A stretch of DNA of 64,000 nt from JAPUME01 sp027294185 (GTDB taxonomy: Bacteria > Acidobacteriota > Terriglobia > UBA7540 > JAPUME01), in contig CAUVWZ020000002.1 in the NCBI GenBank assembly GCA_963555835.3, forward strand, positions 434,001 to 498,000, in the 5' to 3' direction. Every line of letters begins with the position of its first letter. The first letter of the stretch is position 1. The position numbers and the translations under genes were made by a program. A model generated the notes under the pieces. It saw nothing but the letters and a program-made list of their open reading frames with translations. It was not told where the DNA came from and did not search any database. Positions 16,881 through 25,813 of the stretch are shown piece by piece.

Positions 16881-17642
16881 TCAGTAATCCACATGGACCA
16901 GCACCAGTCCTTTGGCGGGGACCGTCGGACCGGCCTGAGGGCGCTCCCGTGCGGCCAGGATGCGCAGGATATCGTCGGGGGGAAGCTTACCCCGCCCCAC
17001 CTCCAGCAGGGTTCCCACCATGTTCCTTACCATGTGGCGGAGGAATCCGCTGCCACGGACCTCATAGACCAGCATGGGGGAAGCTCCTCGGCGGCGAAAT
17101 TCGGACCGGAAGATTCTACGCGTCGTAGACCGCTCCTCCGAGCTCCTCCCCTTTTCCCTGCCCTCGGAGACTGCGAAAGAAGCGAAGTCATGCTCGCCTT
17201 CAAAGAGCGCTGCCGCCCGGGAAACGGCATCGAGGTCCAAAGGGAAAGTGTAGTGATGAACATATCGCCAAAGAAATGGAGGGCATATTTCGCCACTCCA
17301 GACCCTGTACTGGTAGGTCTTGGAGAGGACCCGATAGCGGGCATGGAAATCGGGGTGGGCCTCCTCAGCCCTCCGAACCCGAAGCGAGGGCGGGAGGCGG
17401 CGGTTGAGGGCCTTGGGCAGGCTTTCAATGGGGATCTTTGAGGCGGACTTGAAATTTGCCACCTGTGCCAGGGCGTGAGTCCCGGCGTCGGTCCGTCCCG
17501 ACCCGTGGAGCTGCACTGTCTCCTCCAGGATGCCCTCCAAGGCCTCCATTAGGCAACCCTGGACGGTCACGGCATTCGGCTGAATCTGCCATCCGTGAAA
17601 ATCCGTGCCGTCATAAGACAAAATCAGGCGAAAATTTCGCAT
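16881..17642 (-). CDS. truA: tRNA pseudouridine(38-40) synthase TruA
   Basis: 253 residues. The catalytic Asp52 lies in GSGRTDAGTHA; LSYDGTDFHGWQIQP at the start and the C-terminal block GSGFLRHMVRNMVGTLLEVGRG are diagnostic. It isomerises uridines at positions 38-40 of the tRNA anticodon arm. The stop codon lies inside a small direct repeat (tagtcag twice, 16870-16887). Stand-alone gene. The upstream 275 bases (17643-17917) hold no recognisable gene; they should contain the promoters for truA and for the divergent TolC-family gene, but none is clear. Confidence 0.95.
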   Translation of the reverse strand: MRNFRLILSYDGTDFHGWQIQPNAVTVQGCLMEALEGILEETVQLHGSGRTDAGTHALAQVANFKSASKIPIESLPKALNRRLPPSLRVRRAEEAHPDFHARYRVLSKTYQYRVWSGEICPPFLWRYVHHYTFPLDLDAVSRAAALFEGEHDFASFAVSEGREKGRSSEERSTTRRIFRSEFRRRGASPMLVYEVRGSGFLRHMVRNMVGTLLEVGRGKLPPDDILRILAARERPQAGPTVPAKGLVLVHVDY

Positions 17643-17917
17643 TCAATCCTCTCCAAGGCCCGAGCCCTGTGATTAACGCCGTCGGAAGCCTTATTTGTCC
17701 CACTTTCGGGACGGCAACCCGGCTCAAAGTCTGGCCCTTTCGTTGTCAGGATGCCGAGGGAATGTTACACTTTTTTCTCAACGATTCTACCTCAATGGAT
17801 TACCGGTCGGGATGGGGTCTTCTAAATTCAGTTTGAAACCCACGAACCATCCATTACGTCTATATCATTACAGGCACATGAGTTTGCCATCAAGGCGAAT
17901 GGGAAAGGAATAACGTT

Positions 17918-19801
17918 ATGCAGTTCCCCAGAAGAATCCTTCTAGGATGCTTTTTAATTCTATTCGGGATGGTCCGTCCCGCCCCCGTTTTCGGACAGTT
18001 CCAGGACTTCACCCGATCCGACTCGTTTCCGAATCTTGTGGCGCCCTACATGCCGCGGTTCGTGGAGATGCCCCGGTTGAGCAGCTCGGACCGTCTGCAC
18101 CGTATGATTCAGGACGGGAAGCTGCGGCTTACGGTGGCGGACGCCATCGCCCTGGCCCTCGAAAATAACCTGGATATCGCGGTCAGTCGCTTCGAGCTTG
18201 GCTTTGCCGAGACCGAAATTCTGCGCACCAAGTCGGGAGGTGCGACGCGAGGCGTCAGCGGCGGCGCGGCGCTTACGGGCCTTTTCTCAGGTGCGATTGG
18301 CAGCGGTGTCGGCGGCGGCACAGCAGGTGGCGGAGGTGGTGGAGGCGGATTCATCGGTGGTGGGGGAGCCACCAATATCGGCGGCGGAGGAAGCTTTGAC
18401 CCAACCGTTTCCTTTACCTGGGGTTGGGACCGCCGGGAAACCCCTCTGAGTATTTCGTTCATTACCGGAGTGCCCTCTGCAATTACGCAAAACACCAGCT
18501 ATCGAGGCTCTTTTTCCCAGAGATTTTTAACAGGCACCCGCTACGTGGTCGCTCTCGGTGGAGCTCGGCAGTCCACCAATTCCTTGACCAACATTTTCAA
18601 TCCCGAAGTCAACAGTTCATTCTTCATCGGCATCAACCAGCCTCTCCTCAAAGGGTTCGGCTACCGCGCCAACGCCCCGTTCATACGGGTAGCGAAGAAC
18701 AACCTTCGTCTGGCAGATCAGCAATTCCGCCAGCAGGTCATGATCGCGGTCGCGCGGATTCTCGATCTCTACTGGGACCAGGTCTTCTTCCAGGAGAACG
18801 TGAAGGTGGCCCAACAGTCGGTGGGGCTGGCCCAGAGGACGCTGCGCGACAATAAGATTCAAGTGGAGATCGGAACGCTGGCGCCCATCGAGGTGGTACG
18901 CGCGGAATCCGAAGTGGCTGGGCGTGAACGCGACCTGATCACGGCCCAGACATCGCTGCGACAGCAGGAAAATCTGATCAAGAATCAGATTTCAAGAACC
19001 AGCGACCCGGACCTGGATGCGGCACGCGTCGAGGCAACCGACGCTTTACCAATTCCCCGGTCGGAGGATGTCCCGGAACTGGCCGACGCGCTCCAGAAAG
19101 CCATGGAAAGCCGAGCGGAAATTACGGTCAACGAGGTCAACCTGACCAACCAGCGGATTACCGTGAAATCCTCGCGCAACGCCCTTCTGCCGAACTTTGA
19201 TCTGTTCGGTTCCTACACTGGCGCGGGCCTATCCGGAACTCGGATCATTCGTGATTCGATGGGGAACATTATCGCAACCGAGCCGGGCGGCGTGGGCCAG
19301 TCGCTCACTCAGTCCTTCCATGGGAACTTTCCCGATTACTCTTTCGGCGTGTCTCTCAGCTTTCCGATTCGAAATCGTCAGGCACAGGCAGACTACGCGC
19401 GTACGCTCCTGGTGGAACGTCAGATGAGAGTTTCCGCGCAGCGCACTCGAAACCTGATCGGCCAGCAGGTGCGGAATGCCCTGATCGCCGTCACCCAGGC
19501 CAGAGCGGAAATTCAGGCGGCCGAAAAGGCCGTGGATCTCGCCCGGCGAACTCTGGACGCCGAGGAGAAGAAATACAAGCTGGGTGAGTCCACCGTCTTC
19601 TTTGTGATTCAGGCACAGAGGGATTTCGATCAGGCACGCTTGAACCTGAACCAGTCGCGCTCGAACTACGCAAAGGCCCTCACAGCTCTTAACCAGAGTA
19701 TGGGCACGACGCTCGAAGCGAACAACATCCGGTCCTCGGATGCCCGAGCCGGCCAGGTAAAATCGGTCCCGAATATCCCCGGCTCCCGGGATGGTTTCTA
19801 A
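17918..19801 (+). CDS. TolC-family outer-membrane efflux protein with Gly-rich insertion
   Basis: 627 residues with a signal peptide (MQFPRRILLGCFLILFGMVRPAPVFG, written in two parts: about residues 1-26). OEP repeats: the first begins with LRLTVADAIALALENNLDIAVSRFE (about 69-93, cut short here), and the second ends in LRNAL-type helices with LVERQMRVSAQRTRNLIGQQVR and KYKLGESTVFFVIQAQRDFDQARLNL. These form the periplasmic alpha-barrel of a trimeric outer-membrane channel. Unusual is a poly-Gly region at residues about 106-159 (GGGTAGGGGGGGG, IGGGG) inside the first half, where TolC proteins usually have the first beta strands. The partner inner-membrane pump and adaptor are not adjacent. Confidence 0.88.
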   Translation: MQFPRRILLGCFLILFGMVRPAPVFGQFQDFTRSDSFPNLVAPYMPRFVEMPRLSSSDRLHRMIQDGKLRLTVADAIALALENNLDIAVSRFELGFAETEILRTKSGGATRGVSGGAALTGLFSGAIGSGVGGGTAGGGGGGGGFIGGGGATNIGGGGSFDPTVSFTWGWDRRETPLSISFITGVPSAITQNTSYRGSFSQRFLTGTRYVVALGGARQSTNSLTNIFNPEVNSSFFIGINQPLLKGFGYRANAPFIRVAKNNLRLADQQFRQQVMIAVARILDLYWDQVFFQENVKVAQQSVGLAQRTLRDNKIQVEIGTLAPIEVVRAESEVAGRERDLITAQTSLRQQENLIKNQISRTSDPDLDAARVEATDALPIPRSEDVPELADALQKAMESRAEITVNEVNLTNQRITVKSSRNALLPNFDLFGSYTGAGLSGTRIIRDSMGNIIATEPGGVGQSLTQSFHGNFPDYSFGVSLSFPIRNRQAQADYARTLLVERQMRVSAQRTRNLIGQQVRNALIAVTQARAEIQAAEKAVDLARRTLDAEEKKYKLGESTVFFVIQAQRDFDQARLNLNQSRSNYAKALTALNQSMGTTLEANNIRSSDARAGQVKSVPNIPGSRDGF

Positions 19802-19958
19802 GCCTTCGCTTTGAGCGGCTTTCGAGCCTCGAACCTCGATACTTGCATTCGGGCGGGCGCTTGATCGACAGCCCTGCCCGATTCTTTTCTCTCTCCTCTT
19901 TTGAGCTCTTTCTTCATCCACGCTGGACGGGCGGTGGAAGTTCTGCGAATATGATGTC

Positions 19959-21653
19959 ATGAAATCAGCACCTCCGGGGGGCCGAGGCCGCCCTGGCTCT
20001 GCCGCAAAAGGAAAGGGCCGCTCAGTACCGGCACGCCTGGGGAATCAGCCGGTAAAGCCTGTGGACTTCACCACCATCTCCGGAGTCCCCGTCGAGGAAC
20101 TCTACACGCCGGACGACCTTCCCGAATTCAATCCCGCCGTTGAGCTGGGCAGCCCCGGAGAATACCCCTTTACACGAGGAATTCACGCCGACATGTACCA
20201 GGGGCGGCTCTGGACCATGCGCCAGTTCAGTGGCTACGGCACCCCGGAAGAGAGCAATCGGCGGCTTCATTACCTATTGGCGCAGGGACAGACGGGCCTC
20301 TCCATTGCTTTTGATCTACCCACGCTGATGGGTTACGACCCTGACCACACGCTGGCGGAAGGTGAGGTGGGAAAGTGCGGAGTTTCTGTCTCCTCGCTGG
20401 CAGACATGGAAACCCTGCTCGAAGGTTTACCGCTCGACCGGGTGACCACCTCGATGACCATCAATTCTCCTGCTGCCATGATTTGGGCCATGTACCTGGT
20501 GGCGGTCGAGAAGCGCGGCATTGATTGGAAAAAGATCTCCGGCACAACACAGAACGACATCCTGAAAGAATACATTGCACAGAAGGAATACATCTTTCCG
20601 CCAAAACCCTCCATGCGGCTGGTGGTGGACACAATCGAATTCGGAACCCGGAATACTCCCCGCTGGAACACCATCTCTCTCAGCGGCTACCACATCCGCG
20701 AGGCGGGTTCAACGGCTCTGCAAGAGCTGGCATTCACACTGAGGGATGGGATGGAATACGTCCAATGGTCGGTTGACCGGGGCCTGGCGGTGGATGAGTT
20801 CGCTCCCCGGCTGAGCTTCTTTTTCAACGCTCACAATGACCTCTTTGAAGAAATCGCCAAGTACCGGGCGGCGCGAAAGGTTTGGGCCAAAGTGATGCGG
20901 GAACGCTTCGGCGCCCGGGATCGCCGTTCCTGGCTGTGCCGCTTTCATTCGCAGACCGCGGGATGCTCGCTCACCGCACAGCAGCCCTATAATAACGTCA
21001 TGCGAACGACCGTGCAGGCTCTGGCGGCGGTCCTAGGCGGAACGCAGTCACTCCACACCAATTCTCTGGATGAGGCCTGGGCATTGCCGACCGAAGAAGC
21101 GGCGACCATTGCCTTGCGCACGCAGCAGATTCTGGCCTACGAAAGCGGCGTAACTAACACGGTCGACCCGCTGGGAGGGTCCTATTTCCTCGAAAAGCTG
21201 ACCCTGGACATGGAACGAGGGTGTTTCGAGTATTTCGAGCGAATCGATGCGCTGGGCGGGATGGTGGAGGCCGTAGAGCAGGGTTTCCCGCAGCGCGAAA
21301 TCCACGATGCCGCCTACGCCTACCAGCAGGCCGTAGAGTCGGGGAAGAAGAAGATCGTCGGCGTTAACGTATTCAATGAATTCCCGAGTGAAGAGTCCGA
21401 ACGGCCGATTAAGATTCTCGCCATCGACGAGGCGGGGGTTCGGCATCAGCGAGATAGGCTCAAGCGGGTGAGAGAATCGCGCGACGGGCCAGGGGTCGAG
21501 GATTCCCTTCGCGCCCTGGAGGGAGCAGCCGAGGGCCGGGAAAATATGATGCCCTACATTCTTAACTGCGTCCGTGCCTATGCAACCGTAGGAGAGATGT
21601 GCGACGCGCTGCGGCGAGTTTTCGGGACTTATCAAGAACCGGCGTTTCACTAG
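19959..21653 (+). CDS. B12-dependent acyl-CoA mutase large subunit (isobutyryl-CoA mutase-like)
   Basis: 564 residues: the substrate-binding TIM barrel of the methylmalonyl-CoA mutase family without the C-terminal B12 domain, which is encoded by the next gene. Hallmarks: GLSIAFDLPTLMGYD, TSMTINSPAAMIWAMY, GTTQNDILKEYIA, WNTISLSGYHIREAGST, GGTQSLHTNSLDEAWALPT, TVDPLGGSYFLE. The two known specificity positions read Phe90 (TMRQFSGYG) and Gln208 (YIAQKEY). Methylmalonyl-CoA mutase has Tyr and Arg there, isobutyryl-CoA mutase Phe and Gln. I therefore infer interconversion of isobutyryl- and butyryl-CoA, relevant to valine or fatty-acid metabolism. The first 30 residues are a basic low-complexity extension. 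Often annotated simply as methylmalonyl-CoA mutase. Confidence 0.85.
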   Translation: MKSAPPGGRGRPGSAAKGKGRSVPARLGNQPVKPVDFTTISGVPVEELYTPDDLPEFNPAVELGSPGEYPFTRGIHADMYQGRLWTMRQFSGYGTPEESNRRLHYLLAQGQTGLSIAFDLPTLMGYDPDHTLAEGEVGKCGVSVSSLADMETLLEGLPLDRVTTSMTINSPAAMIWAMYLVAVEKRGIDWKKISGTTQNDILKEYIAQKEYIFPPKPSMRLVVDTIEFGTRNTPRWNTISLSGYHIREAGSTALQELAFTLRDGMEYVQWSVDRGLAVDEFAPRLSFFFNAHNDLFEEIAKYRAARKVWAKVMRERFGARDRRSWLCRFHSQTAGCSLTAQQPYNNVMRTTVQALAAVLGGTQSLHTNSLDEAWALPTEEAATIALRTQQILAYESGVTNTVDPLGGSYFLEKLTLDMERGCFEYFERIDALGGMVEAVEQGFPQREIHDAAYAYQQAVESGKKKIVGVNVFNEFPSEESERPIKILAIDEAGVRHQRDRLKRVRESRDGPGVEDSLRALEGAAEGRENMMPYILNCVRAYATVGEMCDALRRVFGTYQEPAFH

Positions 21654-21696
21654 AACGGAATTTACGACCGAAATCCAACGAACTTGGAAGGTAGGA

Positions 21697-22122
21697 ATGA
21701 GGAAGATGTCGGACAGGAAGATTCGAGTTCTCGTAGCCAAGCCGGGCCTTGACGGGCATGACCGGGGCGCGAAGATCATCGCCCGCGCCCTGCGCGACGC
21801 CGGAATGGAAGTGATCTATACCGGGCTTCGGCAGACGCCGGAGCAGATTGTGAGCGCGGCGGTGCAGGAAGACGTTCACGTAATCGGCATCTCCATTCTC
21901 TCGGGAGCCCACAACACGATTTTGCCTCGTATCCTGGAACTGGCCCGGCGGAAAGGCTTGGAGGATGTTTTGATCATTGCGGGAGGCATCATCCCCGACG
22001 TTGATATTCCTTCGCTCAAGAAGGCGGGTTTGTCCGAGGTTTTCCAGCCCGGCGCCAGGACGCAGGAGATCATCGACTTCATTCTTAAGAATGTGGAGCG
22101 TAAATCGCCGCAAGCTTCTTGA
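21697..22122 (+). CDS. Cobalamin-binding small subunit of acyl-CoA mutase
   Basis: 141 residues, entirely one B12-binding Rossmann domain. The cobalt-ligating motif DxHxxG is DGHDRG (D19, H21, G24), followed by SILSGAH (the SxL motif) and the GG motif in LIIAGGIIPD. It should bind adenosylcobalamin base-off/His-on and pair with the large subunit encoded 43 bases upstream, as in two-protein isobutyryl-CoA mutase or archaeal-type methylmalonyl-CoA mutase. ATG 21697 follows GGAAGGTAGGA; ATG 21706 is a possible alternative. No G-protein chaperone (MeaB) gene is adjacent. Confidence 0.9.
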   Translation: MRKMSDRKIRVLVAKPGLDGHDRGAKIIARALRDAGMEVIYTGLRQTPEQIVSAAVQEDVHVIGISILSGAHNTILPRILELARRKGLEDVLIIAGGIIPDVDIPSLKKAGLSEVFQPGARTQEIIDFILKNVERKSPQAS

Positions 22123-22315
22123 TATGGGGACGCAAACGAAACGCACGAACCCACCTCCCGGCAAATTCGGCAGATCATCGCCCGAGAGGCGCAGCATCGC
22201 GCCCAGCTCTATACCCATACCCACGTTGTGGGAAACCGGTCGGTAAGCGGTTTACGAGGCCCTGGATGCTTACTGGATGCTTATGCAAGGGGTTCCCGGC
22301 ATTGAGGGCGGCATC

Positions 22316-22756
22316 GTGGCGTTGAGCGGAAAGAGGCCCCTCCAGGTTCAAAGTTCAGTTCGCGTCCGCTATTCCGAGACGGACCAGATGGGAGTGGTCT
22401 ACTACGCAAACTATCTGGTTTGGTTCGAAATAGGTCGCACGGATTACTGCCGCCAAATGGCATTCGCTTACAAAGCTATGGAGGAGGAGGACGGGCTGTT
22501 CATCAGTGTGGCCGAGGTCAAGTGCCGCTATCGCGCTCCGGCCCATTATGATGACGAGCTTACGGTTCGCACCTGCCTTCAATCTCTTCGGAAGCGCGTG
22601 CTGGTCTTCGGCTATGAAATCTGTCGCGAAAACGGAGATGAGATACTGGCCACCGGCGAAAGCGTGCACGTGATTACCAATCGCGACGGACGGCCTCGCA
22701 CCCTGCCCGACAAGTACTACCGGCTATTCGCGAAGGCGCTCAAAGCCAACAGCTAG
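22316..22756 (+). CDS. Acyl-CoA thioesterase, YbgC/4HBT hot-dog family
   Basis: 146 residues from GTG 22316, with a weak GAGGGCGG just upstream; the frame is open to ATG 22277, but the shorter form matches family length. The hot-dog signature is RVRYSETDQMGVVYYANYLVWFE, with the catalytic Asp in TDQMGVVYYANY (written in part), then CRYRAPAHYDDELTV. These enzymes hydrolyse short- or medium-chain or hydroxybenzoyl acyl-CoAs, and some act with the Tol-Pal system. Placed 193 bases after the mutase subunits, it might handle branched short-chain acyl-CoAs; that is only a context guess. Bases 22123-22315 hold no clear gene. Confidence 0.87.
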   Translation: MALSGKRPLQVQSSVRVRYSETDQMGVVYYANYLVWFEIGRTDYCRQMAFAYKAMEEEDGLFISVAEVKCRYRAPAHYDDELTVRTCLQSLRKRVLVFGYEICRENGDEILATGESVHVITNRDGRPRTLPDKYYRLFAKALKANS

Positions 22757-22801
22757 TGTCGCGTTAACGAAGAATTCCGCCCTTCAAGGCCCGATGTCGA
22801 A

Positions 22802-23527
22802 ATGAGATGCTCCGCTCAGCATGACATGCTCCCCGAGGCCCTGTGTCACCTATATGAGTTACACAACACCAGACAGTTATCCCGCCAAAGGGAATCGCAG
22901 TTTTACTTTAGGCTTAGCTCCTATTGCAGCATCAAGAGAATCCTTATAAGACCGCCTCTGGCCGAGCGCGTCGTCGCGGAGGCCGAAGACCATCTTCTCG
23001 AAACGGCCAAGGAGTTACGTGAGCGGAACCTTTCGTTTGAGGAAGCCGAAGGCGAAGCGGTTGCTCGTTTCGGCACGCCTGAAAACATCGCAAAGAGCTT
23101 TGGCTCCGCGCAAAATACCTGGGAGGCGACCATGACATTGCTCTTAAGGATTTCAGCCACTTTTCTGGCCCTCTTCACGAGCCTGATTTGCTTGCTCTCG
23201 GTGGCTCACACGATTGGGGAAGGCGAAACGGGGACGGAGTCGATGATCCTGCGCGGCATTCTCGGCACCGTCGTAATCGTGATGGGTGTGATCACGATTC
23301 AGTACCTCTGGAGACGTGGTTCACAGGACCCCACCTTTTTACGAATCGTCCGACTCGGAAGTGTGGGCTTGGTTACGCTGGGTTTGGTGATTATCGTCGA
23401 TCCGGTGCGCGTCGCACGGATCACAGGTGATTGGGAGTACTACATCATCATGATGGGGATGGCCCTGGTATGCCAGGGTATGCTGATGATTTGGATCCCC
23501 TGGAAACGAACGCCACGAGAAGCGTGA
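22802..23527 (+). CDS. Membrane protein with HAAS-like N-terminal helical domain; start uncertain
   Basis: Up to 241 residues. A helical domain at about 53-100 (RPPLAERVVAEAEDHLLETA, then ELRERNLSFEEAEGEAVARFGTPENIAKSF) is of the kind that precedes membrane domains in HAAS/permease-prefix proteins. Four hydrophobic segments follow (about 115-135, 147-167, 180-200, 212-232). The first 50 residues (MRCSAQHDML..., FYFRLSSYCSIKRI) are Cys- and Tyr-rich, AT-richer in DNA and unlike the family. The true start may lie further in, or the 5' end may be decayed or shifted. Function unknown; possibly a signalling or stress-related membrane protein. Confidence 0.6.
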   Translation: MRCSAQHDMLPEALCHLYELHNTRQLSRQRESQFYFRLSSYCSIKRILIRPPLAERVVAEAEDHLLETAKELRERNLSFEEAEGEAVARFGTPENIAKSFGSAQNTWEATMTLLLRISATFLALFTSLICLLSVAHTIGEGETGTESMILRGILGTVVIVMGVITIQYLWRRGSQDPTFLRIVRLGSVGLVTLGLVIIVDPVRVARITGDWEYYIIMMGMALVCQGMLMIWIPWKRTPREA

Positions 23528-23635
23528 CGCAGGCGGCGCATCGATTCTTCCTTTCTTTGATTGTCCCTCTCAGTATCTTCTTCTTCTTCGATCAGGGTAA
23601 AATCCATACGGTGGTTCGAGAGCTGCCACTTTCCT

Positions 23636-24568
23636 ATGGATACCCTGATTGAGTGCGTTCCCAACTTCAGCGAAGGGCGTGACCGCGCCAGGGTGGCCGA
23701 AATCGTCCGCGCCATCTCGGACGGACCGGACGTGGTGGTGCTCGACGTCCATTCCGACCCGGATCACAATCGCTCCGTGGTTACTTTTGTTGCAAGCAGG
23801 GAGCGGGTTGGCGAGGCTTCCCTTCGAGGAATTGGCCGGGCAGTCGAGTTGATCGACCTCAGAAAACACAGGGGTTGTCATCCTCGCATCGGAGCCACCG
23901 ACGTCGTGCCGTTTGTCCCGCTCGAGGGAGTCTCTCTGGCCGATTGCGTTGCGGTGGCCCGGGAGGTCGGTGAGGAGGCGTTCCGGCGATTTCAGCTGCC
24001 GGTCTATCTCTACGGGGCTGCGGCTCGCAGGAACGACCGCAAGCGACTGGAGGTTATCCGTCGAGGACAGTTCGAACTGTTGAGGAAAGAGATCGAAACG
24101 AACCCGGCTCGTTGCCCCGATTATGGACCCGCAAAGCTCCATCTCACGGCAGGAGCCACCGCCGTCGGTGCGCGAAAGTTCCTGATCGCCTTCAACGTCA
24201 ATCTGAACTCTCCGGATGTCGCGGTCGCGCGGGAAATTGCGAAAAGGATTCGTGAGTCCAATAGTGAATCGAACGGCGGCCTTGCCGGGGTCAAGGCCAT
24301 GGGTGTAGCCCTTGAATCGCGCAATAGGGCGCAAGTATCGGTCAACATCACCGACTATGAGCGGACCTCTCTCGAAACAGTCTTTCGCTCCGTTGAGCGG
24401 GAAGCCGAACTTCGAGGTATCGGGGTTCTGGGAAGTGAGATCGTGGGGCTGGTTCCGCGGGCCGCGCTCGGGCCGGATGCTCGAGCCTCGCTTCGCATTG
24501 AGAATTTCCGCGAGGACCTGGTGCTCGAAAATCGCCTGAACAGTTGTTTGAATATCTCTGCCGGCTAG
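23636..24568 (+). CDS. ftcD: Glutamate formimidoyltransferase
   Basis: 310 residues from ATG 23636 (MDTLIECVPNFSEGRD). The N- and C-subdomains of formiminotransferase are both present: VLDVHSDPDHNRSVVTFVA, the catalytic His region GCHPRIGATDVVPFVPL, GPAKLHLTAGATAVGARKFLIAFNVNL (two parts) and MGVALESRNRAQVSVNITDY. It moves the formimino group between N-formimino-L-glutamate and tetrahydrofolate in histidine degradation. The cyclodeaminase domain of the mammalian bifunctional enzyme is absent, so a separate FchA would be needed. No hut genes are nearby. Some bacterial homologues act as folate salvage enzymes, so the role is not certain. Confidence 0.9.
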   Translation: MDTLIECVPNFSEGRDRARVAEIVRAISDGPDVVVLDVHSDPDHNRSVVTFVASRERVGEASLRGIGRAVELIDLRKHRGCHPRIGATDVVPFVPLEGVSLADCVAVAREVGEEAFRRFQLPVYLYGAAARRNDRKRLEVIRRGQFELLRKEIETNPARCPDYGPAKLHLTAGATAVGARKFLIAFNVNLNSPDVAVAREIAKRIRESNSESNGGLAGVKAMGVALESRNRAQVSVNITDYERTSLETVFRSVEREAELRGIGVLGSEIVGLVPRAALGPDARASLRIENFREDLVLENRLNSCLNISAG

Positions 24569-24762
24569 CTTCCCTTCCTCTTGCCGAACCTTAACTTGAT
24601 TCACTCGCATCTCGACGGTGGCAAGCGGTTTGGGGTATATTAACCAACTAAGCAAAGACCAAAAGAAAACCTTCGCCCAGGAGGGATGCGCCGCCTTCGG
24701 GAAGGATTGCGTATTTCCTCGGCAACGGGGCAATTCAATAAGCACACGGGGTTCGCAATTTA

Positions 24763-25773
24763 ATGATTGAAGCCATCAACTTGAGTAAGCGCTTCGGGCC
24801 GAATCGGGCCGTCTCGGACATCAACTTCAAGGTGGAAAAAGGCGAAATTCTCGGGCTGCTCGGCCCGAACGGCGCCGGAAAGACCACCACCATGCGTCTG
24901 CTGACCGGCTACCTCGACCCGAGCGAGGGCCGGGCCGTCATCGGCGGCCATGACATGGCTGAAGATCCCATTGAAGCCAAGAGACGAATCGGCTATCTCC
25001 CCGAGGTTCCTCCCGTATATCCTGAGATGCGAGTTACCAGCTATCTGGAATTCGTGGGCCGCCTGAAGGGAATTTCCCGTAAGCATCTGAAGGACCGGGT
25101 CAACGAGGTGGTGCGAAAGTGCGCCCTCGCGGATGTTCGATACAGAATTGTCGGCAAGCTTTCAAAGGGATACCGCCAGCGCGTGGGACTGGCCCAGGCA
25201 CTGATCAACTCACCCGATGTTTTGATTCTGGATGAGCCGACCGCAAGTCTCGACCCGAAGCAGATTATCGAAACCCGGCAACTCATCGGTGAGCTGGCCG
25301 GCGAACACACCGTTATCCTGAGCACCCATATCCTGCCGGAAGTGGAACAGACCTGCCAGCGAGTGATCATTATTAACGAAGGCCGCGTGGTCGCCGCCGA
25401 TACGCCGCAAAACCTCACGGTGCGTTTGAGAGGATTCCAGATGGTTCGGGTGGTTGTCGAGGGTCCGGCCTCGGACGTTTTCAGCCGCCTCCGTGCCCTG
25501 GAAGGAGTCCATGAGGTGGAAGAGAAGAAACGGGAAAGCGGCGCGGTGACCTTCGAGGTGAGCTCGGAAAAGGGGCGCGACATTCGCCGCGAGCTGGCAA
25601 AGAAAATCGTCGAGTCCGGCTGGGGCCTGCTTGAGATGCAGTTGGCCGGGATGAGCCTGGAAGATGTATTCCTCAAGCTCACCGCCGCTGAAGAAGAGCC
25701 AAATGCCGAAGGGAAACCATCTGCTGAAGGGGAACCATCTGGGGAAGACCCGCAGGAATCCGAACCGGCTTGA
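24763..25773 (+). CDS. ABC transporter ATP-binding protein, GldA-like
   Basis: 336 residues. Walker A GLLGPNGAGKTTTMR (about 35-49), Q-loop GYLPEVPPVYPEM, signature LSKGYRQRVGLAQAL, Walker B VLILDEPTASLDPKQ, and the H-loop STHILPEVE. The C-terminal 100 residues include the DUF4162-like domain and end in a Glu/Pro repeat (GEPSGEDPQ, GKPSAEGEPS). First gene of a four-gene operon (24763-29367) with a permease, a GldG-like extracellular protein and a DUF4340 protein. In Bacteroidetes the equivalent GldA-GldF-GldG transporter is needed for gliding; in other phyla the cargo is unknown. The 194-base upstream gap contains GGGTATATTAACC, a possible -10 region without a clear -35. Confidence 0.9.
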   Translation: MIEAINLSKRFGPNRAVSDINFKVEKGEILGLLGPNGAGKTTTMRLLTGYLDPSEGRAVIGGHDMAEDPIEAKRRIGYLPEVPPVYPEMRVTSYLEFVGRLKGISRKHLKDRVNEVVRKCALADVRYRIVGKLSKGYRQRVGLAQALINSPDVLILDEPTASLDPKQIIETRQLIGELAGEHTVILSTHILPEVEQTCQRVIIINEGRVVAADTPQNLTVRLRGFQMVRVVVEGPASDVFSRLRALEGVHEVEEKKRESGAVTFEVSSEKGRDIRRELAKKIVESGWGLLEMQLAGMSLEDVFLKLTAAEEEPNAEGKPSAEGEPSGEDPQESEPA

Positions 25774-25813
25774 GTTCCCTTCCCCACTCGTTCTTTTTGA
25801 AGGAGTTTTATAG

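Noticed and set aside
16867..16888. Repeat tagtcag-tagtcag at the truA stop
   Set aside because: Only two units; too short to carry meaning beyond chance or slippage.
22123..22315. Gene between the cobalamin subunit and the thioesterase
   Set aside because: Short frames on both strands have no ribosome site, conserved look or codon pattern.
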